The notes below the pieces were generated by a model that saw nothing but the letters and a program-made list of their open reading frames with translations, searched no databases and was not told the DNA's origin. Positions 24,192-31,052 of a stretch of 33,905 nt of DNA are shown one piece after another. Made by a program: the position numbers and the translations under genes. Source of the DNA: Candidatus Avanaerovorax faecigallinarum. GTDB lineage: Bacteria > Bacillota > Clostridia > Peptostreptococcales > Anaerovoracaceae. Positions within the stretch are counted from its first letter, which is position 1, and each line of letters opens with the position of its first letter. Location: positions 1 to 33,905 of the forward strand of contig DXHZ01000016.1 in assembly GCA_019113145.1 (NCBI GenBank), written 5' to 3'.

Positions 24192-24965
24192 ATGTTTACC
24201 AAAGCTATAACCAGAAAGCCATGCAGAGCCCTTGTAGACGGAATATCCACCGGACAGTTCTGCGACGGCAGACCGGATTACGATAAAGCTCTGGAGCAGC
24301 ACGGAAAGTATGTGGATGCCCTGAAGTCACTTGGACTTGACGTCACCGTTCTGGAAGCCGACGAAAGATACCCTGACTCCTGCTTCGTGGAAGACCCTGC
24401 CGTAGTAATGGAGCGATGCGCGGTTATAACGAACCCGAAAACCGACTCCAGAAACGGAGAAAAAGTCGAAATCCTGGATACAATCAGGAAGTTCTACGAT
24501 GATTCTCAGATTTTCCGTATAGAAGCTCCCGGCACCATGGAAGGCGGCGATGTAATGCGTGCAGGCGATCACTTTTTCGTAGGCCTTTCCGGACGCACCA
24601 ACGAAGAAGGCGCACGACAGTTTAACGAAATCGTTACAGGATTCGGTTATACGTCATCTACCGTGCCTGTTACCGAAGGTCTGCACCTTAAAGATTTTGC
24701 CATTTATCTGGAGAACAACAACATGCTGGTAACCGAAATCATGAATAAGGAACCGGCATTTAAAGACTTTAACAGATACGTTATTGATGAAGACGAGCTT
24801 TATGCCATCAACAGTCTGTATATCAACGGCACCGTTCTCGTTCCGGACGGCTTTCCGAAAACCCGGAAAATCATAGAAGAACTCGGTTATCCTGTTAAGC
24901 TCATAGATACGAAGGAATTCAGCAAAATCGACGGCAGTCTGACGTGTCTGTCCCTCAGATTTTAG
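24192..24965 (+). CDS. Dimethylarginine dimethylaminohydrolase (DDAH), copy 2
   Basis: From ATG 24192 (GGAGGTG upstream) the protein has 257 residues and aligns along its whole length with the other DDAH. Conserved are DERYPDSCFVEDP, DSRNGEK, the Glu of GTMEGGD, GRTNEEG, the His of GLHLKD and the Cys of LTCLSLRF. Differences lie near the active site (LHLKDFAIYL against LHLKTGVNYL; VGLSGRTN against VGRSARTN), so the two copies may prefer different methylated arginines. It is a single-gene unit with its own promoter and terminator, divergent from the ureohydrolase. Confidence 0.9.
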   Translation: MFTKAITRKPCRALVDGISTGQFCDGRPDYDKALEQHGKYVDALKSLGLDVTVLEADERYPDSCFVEDPAVVMERCAVITNPKTDSRNGEKVEILDTIRKFYDDSQIFRIEAPGTMEGGDVMRAGDHFFVGLSGRTNEEGARQFNEIVTGFGYTSSTVPVTEGLHLKDFAIYLENNNMLVTEIMNKEPAFKDFNRYVIDEDELYAINSLYINGTVLVPDGFPKTRKIIEELGYPVKLIDTKEFSKIDGSLTCLSLRF

Positions 24966-25005
24966 CTTTTGCCGTGGATATTCGGCCAATAAATCCCCTG
25001 ATAGA

Positions 25006-25041
25006 GAAATAACCCCGCGGTGGTCGTTGCGGGGTTATTTC
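25006..25041. terminator. Bidirectional terminator between DDAH copy 2 and the permease gene
   Basis: A 13-bp perfect stem, GAAATAACCCCGC with GCGGGGTTATTTC, surrounds a 10-base loop. TTTT follows on the plus strand. It ends both the plus-strand DDAH gene and the minus-strand glycyl radical operon. Confidence 0.88.
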
Positions 25042-25056
25042 TTTTACCTGAATATT

Positions 25057-26568
25057 TTATTCCATGCCGGACATGTGCTTTCTCGCTTCCTCCATGTCCT
25101 CAGGCTGTGACATGTCCATATCCTCGTACTTTACCCATACCGTACCCTTTTTCTTCTTGTAAATGAAGAAAATTATGATAGAGATAGGTATGATTGCATA
25201 GCAGGTGAGGAAATCAAACCAGTTGAAGTCCGTGAATACCCACCAGTTTGCTCCGAAGCATACGATTATGCAAACGATGATGCAGAACCAGGAACCGTAA
25301 GGATAGAACGGCGATTTATAGCCGAGCTCGTCAAGGGTATGACCCTGCTTTATCCATCCCTTTCTGAATCTGTAGTGTGCCACGCTTATGGTCAGCCAGT
25401 TGTAAACTCCTGCGATTCCGCAGAGGTAATACGCCGCCGTATATGCAACACCGTCTCCTATAAGGGATGCAACAAAGGCTGTAGCGGCTATGGCTGCGGT
25501 GAGAAGAACCGATCTTACCGGAACACCGTGTCTGCTTATCTTTGCAAAGAATTTAGGCGCGTCTCCGCTTTCCGCCATGTGCTGCATAGTTCTGGATGCG
25601 GCGTACATGGACGAATTGCCGCAGGAAAGTACCGACGTGAGAATTACTGCGTTCATAAGAGATGCAGCCGCCGCAAATCCTGCATTTCTGAATATGATGG
25701 TAAACGGCGATGCCGCCACGTTGTCCTCAGCCGCATCGAGGAGCGAAGGCTCAGTAAACGGTATGAGGGTCGCAACAACGAATATCGTTCCCAGATAAAA
25801 TATCATAAGTCTCCAGAAAACGGTGTGAACTGCTTTCGGAACGTCCTTCTCCGGGTTTTCCGATTCAGCTGCAGAAAGACCTACAAGTTCCGTATTGGAG
25901 AAAGAAAACGCCGCTACCATAAGCACTCCTACGATTCCGCCTATGCCGTTTACGAACGGAGCCTTTCCGGCATCTCCTCCGTCCAGAACCCAGTTGTGAA
26001 ATCCTGCATCGGTTCCGGAATTCATTATTCCCACTATCATGAGAACTCCTACTACGAGGAATATTACCGTTACTACGACCTTTATGCTGGCAAACCAGAA
26101 TTCTCCTTCGCCGAAACCCTTTACCGTAAACAGGTTAAGAGCCAGGAGAACCGCCAGGAAAAGCATTGCCCACAGCGTCGAGCTGGTTCCCGGGAACCAG
26201 TACTTAATAATAATTGCGCCTGCAACAAGCTCCGCTGCTACAGTCATGGACGAACCGAACCAGTAGGACCATCCGTTGGTAAATCCCCAGGCTTTGTCAA
26301 CGAATCTGTTTGCATATGCCGTAAACGCTCCCGGAACAGGAAATCTGGTTGCCATTTCTCCCAGAGCTGTCATCATGCAGTAAACCACCACTCCCATTAT
26401 CATGTATGCCACCATGGCTCCGCCGGGACCTGCATCCTTGATAGTTCCTCCCATTGCCAGGAACAGTCCGGTTCCTATGGAGCCGCCTATGGCTATCATC
26501 TGAAGGTGTCTTCCCTTTAACCCTCTGTGAAGTTTTTCATTTCCGTTTTTATTTTTACTATCGCTCAT
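25057..26568 (-). CDS. Amino-acid permease, AAT family (APC superfamily)
   Basis: From ATG 26568 (AAGGAGAT upstream) the protein has 503 residues and about twelve membrane segments. The N-terminus has the AAT signature RGLKGRHLQMIAIGGSIGTG, then GEMATRFPVPGAFTAYANRFVD and GVLMVAAFSFSNTELVGLSAAESENPEKDVPKA. Such permeases import basic, aromatic or small amino acids with H+. Specificity cannot be read from the sequence. It is the last gene of the aldo/keto reductase-glycyl radical enzyme-activase operon, so it probably imports the substrate of the radical enzyme. Confidence 0.9.
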   Translation of the reverse strand: MSDSKNKNGNEKLHRGLKGRHLQMIAIGGSIGTGLFLAMGGTIKDAGPGGAMVAYMIMGVVVYCMMTALGEMATRFPVPGAFTAYANRFVDKAWGFTNGWSYWFGSSMTVAAELVAGAIIIKYWFPGTSSTLWAMLFLAVLLALNLFTVKGFGEGEFWFASIKVVVTVIFLVVGVLMIVGIMNSGTDAGFHNWVLDGGDAGKAPFVNGIGGIVGVLMVAAFSFSNTELVGLSAAESENPEKDVPKAVHTVFWRLMIFYLGTIFVVATLIPFTEPSLLDAAEDNVAASPFTIIFRNAGFAAAASLMNAVILTSVLSCGNSSMYAASRTMQHMAESGDAPKFFAKISRHGVPVRSVLLTAAIAATAFVASLIGDGVAYTAAYYLCGIAGVYNWLTISVAHYRFRKGWIKQGHTLDELGYKSPFYPYGSWFCIIVCIIVCFGANWWVFTDFNWFDFLTCYAIIPISIIIFFIYKKKKGTVWVKYEDMDMSQPEDMEEARKHMSGME

Positions 26569-26610
26569 CTGGAATCTCCTTTCATTCCATAGCATTTATC
26601 AGTAGCTGAA

Positions 26611-27543
26611 TCATAGTCTGCCAAGTATTTCTACGCTCATATCGCCTTCCTTTTCGAAAAACTCCTTTATCCTGTCCACATACTCGTCATCCGGAGGGGA
26701 AAAAGTCTCCTGTTTTCCGCCGACATTTCGCTCCTTCGACACACCGAGGCTGTGATACGGCAGAAGCGTAAGCTTTGTGATACCGTTTTCCCTGTAAAAG
26801 TCCAGCGTTCTTTCCATCATGTCCCAAGAATCATTCAGCCCTTTCACCAGAGGCATCCTCATCTGAATCTTGCTTCTGGTTTCGTCGTTTTCCGCAAGAG
26901 TCCTGAGATTTGAAAGGATTATCTCGTTTCCGTGTCCCGTACACTTTTTGTGGACATCCGTATCTATGGCCTTCATATCGTAGAGAATGCCTTCCACGTT
27001 TTTCCTTGATGCAAGCTCCATGAGCTGCTCGCCGTTTCCGTATCCGGACGTATCCAGGCACACTCTTATGCCAAGCTTTTCCGCATCCTCTACAAGCTCT
27101 GACACGAACTCATACTGAGAAAGCATTTCTCCTCCGCTTATGGTCATGCCTCCTCCGGTGTTCTCGTAGAAAGTCCTGTCCTGCTGCACCTCGTACATTA
27201 CTTCGTCCACAGTCATAGCCTTTGCCACCGGTTTAAGAGCCTGAGCGTAACACATGGCTATGCACTCCATGCACATGCTGCACAGCTTCCTGTCGATATC
27301 TATCCTGTCCTCGCTGTCCACAAATATGGCTTTCTGCGGACAGTGAGTCAGGCAGTAGCCGCATTTTATGCAGCTGTTAGGCATTCTGATTATCTGCTGC
27401 GAAAAATCTATGAGCTCCGGGTTGTGGCACCAGACACAGTTCAACGGGCAGCCTTTAAGAAAGACCGTAGTCCTTATCCCCGGCCCGTCCTCCGTTGAAA
27501 ACTTCTGTATGCTTCCTACCAGTGCAGTTATCGCTTCGCTCAT
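26611..27543 (-). CDS. Glycyl radical enzyme activating protein (radical SAM)
   Basis: The 310-residue protein has the activase motif GPGIRTTVFLKGC32PLNC36VWC39 for the SAM-binding [4Fe-4S] cluster. A ferredoxin-like insert carries two further Cys sets (C58, C61, C64, C68 and C88, C91, C94, C98) for auxiliary clusters. The glycine-rich GGMTISGGEML follows. The insert is typical of activases for dehydratase, lyase and decarboxylase-type glycyl radical enzymes, and absent from pyruvate formate-lyase activase. It starts 3 bp after the enzyme gene and should install the radical on Gly764 of that enzyme. Confidence 0.95.
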   Translation of the reverse strand: MSEAITALVGSIQKFSTEDGPGIRTTVFLKGCPLNCVWCHNPELIDFSQQIIRMPNSCIKCGYCLTHCPQKAIFVDSEDRIDIDRKLCSMCMECIAMCYAQALKPVAKAMTVDEVMYEVQQDRTFYENTGGGMTISGGEMLSQYEFVSELVEDAEKLGIRVCLDTSGYGNGEQLMELASRKNVEGILYDMKAIDTDVHKKCTGHGNEIILSNLRTLAENDETRSKIQMRMPLVKGLNDSWDMMERTLDFYRENGITKLTLLPYHSLGVSKERNVGGKQETFSPPDDEYVDRIKEFFEKEGDMSVEILGRL

Positions 27544-27546
27544 ATC

Positions 27547-29922
27547 CTATGCATCCTTTTCAAAATGTGCTGTTCTGTATATGATGGTGTCCTGTGCGCT
27601 CTTGTCAAGCTCGGTGAAGTAAGCCATATAGCCTGCAACGCGGACCATCAGTCCCTTGTGCTTTTCAGGATTTATCTGTGCGTCCTTCAGGGTGTCTGTA
27701 TCGACAACGTTAATCTGAATGTGCTCTCCGCCGTGATCAAAGAAGGTCTTAATTACGCCTTCTATTCTCTGAAGTCCCTTTTCTCCCTCAACACCTTTAG
27801 GGTCAAATCTCAGGTTGAAGAGAGCTCCATCGTGGAAATCGGCCTGATCCATTGATGCAACAGATTTTACCGTTGCCGTAGGTCCGCTTACATCTCTTCC
27901 CATCATCGGGGAGGCGTTATCACAGAACGGCTCTCCGGCCTTTCTTCCGTCAGGAGTAGCCCCGCATACCATTCCGTGAGAAACATTTACGGTCTGAGAA
28001 TGAACATTGAAGGAGTATCTTCCGCCTCTTGCGTCCGGCCACTGCTGAACTGTATCCGCGATGAAGTGCATCATCTCTCTGTAAATGCCGTCTACGTGCT
28101 CGCAGTCATTACCGAACTTCTCCGGCTTGTTGAGGAGAAGCTGTCTCATTCTCTCATTTCCTTCAAAGTTGGTATCGAGAGCCCTGATAAGCTCGTCCAT
28201 GGTGATATCTTTATCTTCAAATACACACTTTTCAATAGCGGCAATAGAATCCGCCAGGTTGGCTGCTCCCGTGATGTAAAGGCCTGCTGTGGAATAGTTA
28301 GCCCCACCTTCCTGAACCGATTTTCCTCTCTCTACGCAGCCTTTTGTAACCATAGAAGCAAATATTACAGGATACTTTATCATGTGAATGCTCTGCATGA
28401 TGTCGTAGCCTTCCTTAATCAGTTCATAGTGATGGATTATCTGCTTCTTCAGCGCATCCTTGAATTCCTCTATGTCCTTGAATTCTCTCGGATCTCCGGT
28501 CTGCAGTCCCATAAGCTTTCCGGTCTCCGGATCCACACCGTTATGAAGCACGAACTCTATCATCTTGCCCATGTTCACATATCCGGCATCAGGGGAACCG
28601 TCAGTTCCTCCGCCGCCAGGGCCCGGCTGGATACACCCTATGATGTTCCAGTCTCTGGCTTCTTCCATGGTGCATCCTTTGCCGAGAGCCATCTTTATGG
28701 CCGTTTCATCGTTGAAGAATCCCGGATTTGCCTGACCGTCCTGAATCATTCTGCATCCCAGATCTATAAGATTCTGAGGCGTGCCTTCCCAGACTCTCAC
28801 TGCCATAACCGGCTGAGTCGTCTTCAACTGATTGGCAGCTTCAAGGCATACGTATGAAAGCGGATTCGTGGCGTCCTTACCGTCAGGAGTCTGACCGCCT
28901 ACGGTGAGAATTTCCCACATAGGGTATCCCGCAAAGGATGTTGCATACCATTTGTCACGAACTTCATACACTTCACAGCACTTCAGGTAGAAGCACTCCA
29001 GCACTTCCATGGCCTCTTCCTCCGTCATAGCCTTTTCTTCTACAACGGTTTTCCTGTAAAACGGCCACATGTACTGGTCAAAGCGTCCGAAGCTGCATGC
29101 CGTTGTGCAGACCTCAATGTGAAAGTACACGTGCACGAACCAGAGCAGCTGAAGAGCCTGCCAGAAATTTTCAGGAGGATTTTCCGGGACTGTTCTGCAG
29201 TTTTCGGCTATGGTGAGAAGCTCCTTTTTTCTCTTCTCATCACTGCATTCCGATGCCTGTCTTTCAGCCTCATCAGCCATTCTGTGTGCATATGTAATGA
29301 GCGCTTCGCTCTGTATTATGCATGCTGTCCAGTAATTTATCTTTTCCTGATCTTCCTTGCACTTCGGAATAGTCTTTTCTATGTTCGCCTTGCACTCGTC
29401 AATGTATCCTCTGAGCCCTACACGAAGAAGCTTGTCATGATCGCAGACAGTCTCGCCGGAAACTCCATTGGTAAGACCTACAGTGATAATATCGTCTGAC
29501 ATGCATTCCCTGATATGAGGCGGTATTACCTTCTTCGAAAGATCTTCCATGGATTTTCCCTCCCAGTAAGGAAGGGTCTCAAGAATCTTTTCCCTATCCT
29601 CTGGTGTGATGTCATAAGGGTCCTTGCTTCTTACCGGAAAATCGTCTATGTCGCTTATGTACCATGAACTGGACTGAAATTCCGGAAACAGATTGGCTCC
29701 TCTGTATCTGTCAGTAGCCGTCCCGACTATCAGCTCATCGTCCATAATCAGCGTGGTCATGTTTTCCATGACGTGCTCCGTTACTTTTGCTCTGAAAATC
29801 GGAGGCACTTCTCCGGCAAACTGCTTGTATGCCTCTGTCGCAAGCACCAGTCTCTCCGCGGTTATACACGGTCTGGTATCCCAGAGTTTTTCCCGCATAC
29901 GGCTTATTCTTTCGTTTAACAT
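27547..29922 (-). CDS. Glycyl radical enzyme of unknown substrate, with Cys-Ile-Gln active-site motif
   Basis: The 791-residue protein is full-length for the dehydratase/lyase-type glycyl radical family. The C-terminal glycyl loop is RVAGYMAYF, with the radical site at Gly764. The thiyl Cys430 lies in IIGCIQPGPGGGG. Dehydratases and C-N lyases (glycerol and propanediol dehydratase, CutC, HypD) and aryl decarboxylases have Cys-x-Glu here, and that Glu is the catalytic base. This protein has Gln432. Also, the His of the usual GHxxxDYEK segment appears to be Glu157 (GETVCDHDK). It is not pyruvate formate-lyase, which has two adjacent Cys. It is the second gene of an operon with an aldo/keto reductase, its activase and an amino-acid permease, so an amino acid or derivative is the likely substrate. 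The reaction type is unknown. Confidence 0.93.
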   Translation of the reverse strand: MLNERISRMREKLWDTRPCITAERLVLATEAYKQFAGEVPPIFRAKVTEHVMENMTTLIMDDELIVGTATDRYRGANLFPEFQSSSWYISDIDDFPVRSKDPYDITPEDREKILETLPYWEGKSMEDLSKKVIPPHIRECMSDDIITVGLTNGVSGETVCDHDKLLRVGLRGYIDECKANIEKTIPKCKEDQEKINYWTACIIQSEALITYAHRMADEAERQASECSDEKRKKELLTIAENCRTVPENPPENFWQALQLLWFVHVYFHIEVCTTACSFGRFDQYMWPFYRKTVVEEKAMTEEEAMEVLECFYLKCCEVYEVRDKWYATSFAGYPMWEILTVGGQTPDGKDATNPLSYVCLEAANQLKTTQPVMAVRVWEGTPQNLIDLGCRMIQDGQANPGFFNDETAIKMALGKGCTMEEARDWNIIGCIQPGPGGGGTDGSPDAGYVNMGKMIEFVLHNGVDPETGKLMGLQTGDPREFKDIEEFKDALKKQIIHHYELIKEGYDIMQSIHMIKYPVIFASMVTKGCVERGKSVQEGGANYSTAGLYITGAANLADSIAAIEKCVFEDKDITMDELIRALDTNFEGNERMRQLLLNKPEKFGNDCEHVDGIYREMMHFIADTVQQWPDARGGRYSFNVHSQTVNVSHGMVCGATPDGRKAGEPFCDNASPMMGRDVSGPTATVKSVASMDQADFHDGALFNLRFDPKGVEGEKGLQRIEGVIKTFFDHGGEHIQINVVDTDTLKDAQINPEKHKGLMVRVAGYMAYFTELDKSAQDTIIYRTAHFEKDA

Positions 29923-29940
29923 TTCTACCTCCCTCTCTCG

Positions 29941-30834
29941 TCAATATTTTTCCATCGGAACTTTATCTTCAGGCGGCGGGAACGATGCAGAGAGCATTTC
30001 CATGTCCTCCTCCGTCAGCTTTATACAGGCTGCGGCAATGTTCTCATCTATATGGTTTTTTCCCACCGCCTTAGGAATAGCGATTATATCTTTCTGTCTG
30101 AGCACAAAGGCCAGCAGAATCTGTACTATTGAAGCCCCGTGCTTTTTTGCCACGGCGGCCACGTTCTCATCTGTCATAAGAGACGCCTTTGACACGCCGT
30201 CCTGAGTCACCAGATCTCCCGCACGTCCGGCCGGACCGTAGGCCATAATCGGAAGTCCCTTATCTCTCTGCCACGGCAGCAGGTCATACTCTATTCCGCG
30301 GCTTCCCAGGTTATATAAAACCTGATTTACACAGCATCTGTCGCCGTCCGGCACCTTCCAGAGATCCTCCAGGTCAGCAACATCGAAATTGGATACTCCC
30401 CATCTCTTTATTCTGCCTTTGTCCTTAAGGTCTTCCATGCAGTAGACCACCTCCGACAGGTCGGCGTCCTCCCTCCAGTGAAGCAGGTAGAGATCGAGGT
30501 AATCCGTTTCCATAAGCTTCAATGAGCAGTCCAGGCTGCTGTAAATGTGATTCCTGTTGGCGTTCTGCGGGTACACCTTGCTGAGAAGAAAAAGATCCTC
30601 TCTTTTAAATTCCCTTATGGCATTCCCCACCACATTTTCCGCTTTTCCGTCGCCGTACATTTCCGCCGTGTCTATGAGATTCAGACCGGCACTGATTCCG
30701 TATCTCAATCCCTCCACTTCTCTCAGAAACTTCTCGTCATCCTCTCCCATTTTCCATGTACCCTGCCCCAGTCTCGGCGCATATGTACCGTCCGGGAGCA
30801 TTATCTTTTCAATCTGCTTTTTTTCGTCTTTCAC
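29941..30834 (-). CDS. Aldo/keto reductase
   Basis: The 297-residue protein has the AKR catalytic tetrad: Asp55 and Tyr60 in LIDTAEMYGDG, Lys86 in LLSKVYP and His119 in LYLLHW. The NADPH-binding end segment AIPKAVGKNHIDEN is also present. The start codon is GTG at 30834, with GAGGAGGG eight bases upstream. It would reduce an aldehyde or ketone, and as first gene of the glycyl radical operon it probably acts on the radical enzyme's product and regenerates NAD(P)+. The 18-bp gap to the next gene supports co-transcription. Confidence 0.92.
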   Translation of the reverse strand: MKDEKKQIEKIMLPDGTYAPRLGQGTWKMGEDDEKFLREVEGLRYGISAGLNLIDTAEMYGDGKAENVVGNAIREFKREDLFLLSKVYPQNANRNHIYSSLDCSLKLMETDYLDLYLLHWREDADLSEVVYCMEDLKDKGRIKRWGVSNFDVADLEDLWKVPDGDRCCVNQVLYNLGSRGIEYDLLPWQRDKGLPIMAYGPAGRAGDLVTQDGVSKASLMTDENVAAVAKKHGASIVQILLAFVLRQKDIIAIPKAVGKNHIDENIAAACIKLTEEDMEMLSASFPPPEDKVPMEKY

Positions 30835-30865
30835 AGGCGTTCCCTCCTCGTACGGGGCTTAACGC

Positions 30866-30902
30866 TTCGACCGGCCCACCGATTCAGCGGCCTCCGGTCG
30901 AA
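30866..30902 (-). promoter_or_regulatory. 9-bp inverted repeat in the leader of the glycyl radical operon
   Basis: TTCGACCGG (30866-30874) and CCGGTCGAA (30894-30902) are perfect reverse complements 19 bp apart, in a locally GC-rich leader between AT-rich promoter DNA and the GTG start. It could be an operator or an mRNA hairpin. There is no T-run. Confidence 0.5.
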
Positions 30903-30975
30903 AACAAAATTATCAAAATATTGATTCTTTCCGTAGTGTATTGTATAATTATCACCGGACCGAAACAATAATTTC

Positions 30976-31007
30976 TTTGCTATAAAAATCTATTTATTTG
31001 CTATAAT
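30976..31007 (+). promoter_or_regulatory. Extended -10 promoter of the AraC regulator gene, within a 21-bp-spaced direct repeat
   Basis: TTTGCTATAA occurs at 30976-30985 and again at 30997-31006, two helical turns apart. The second copy forms a full extended -10 (TGCTATAAT, 30999-31007) about 45 bp upstream of ATG 31053. The first copy lies where a -35 region would be. The repeat could also be a pair of AraC-type half-sites for autoregulation. Confidence 0.55.
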
Positions 31008-31052
31008 GTATATGGGGCTATAATCAGACAGAAAGGACAAAAGGCACAGGAA

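Noticed and set aside
24068..24250. 61-residue N-terminal extension of the ureohydrolase from ATG 24250
   Set aside because: It runs across the divergent promoter region and into the opposite DDAH gene, and its residues do not resemble the family; ATG 24067 has a strong GGAGGG site.
25339..26520. 393-residue open frame on the plus strand opposite the permease gene
   Set aside because: Arg/Ser/Tyr/Cys-rich translation without recognisable domains or ribosome binding site; the permease on the other strand is unambiguous.
27547..29922. Annotation of the radical enzyme as pyruvate formate-lyase or as trans-4-hydroxyproline dehydratase
   Set aside because: Formate-lyases have adjacent Cys-Cys and simple activases; HypD has Cys-x-Glu and usually a P5C reductase partner. 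Neither fits Cys-Ile-Gln and this neighbourhood.
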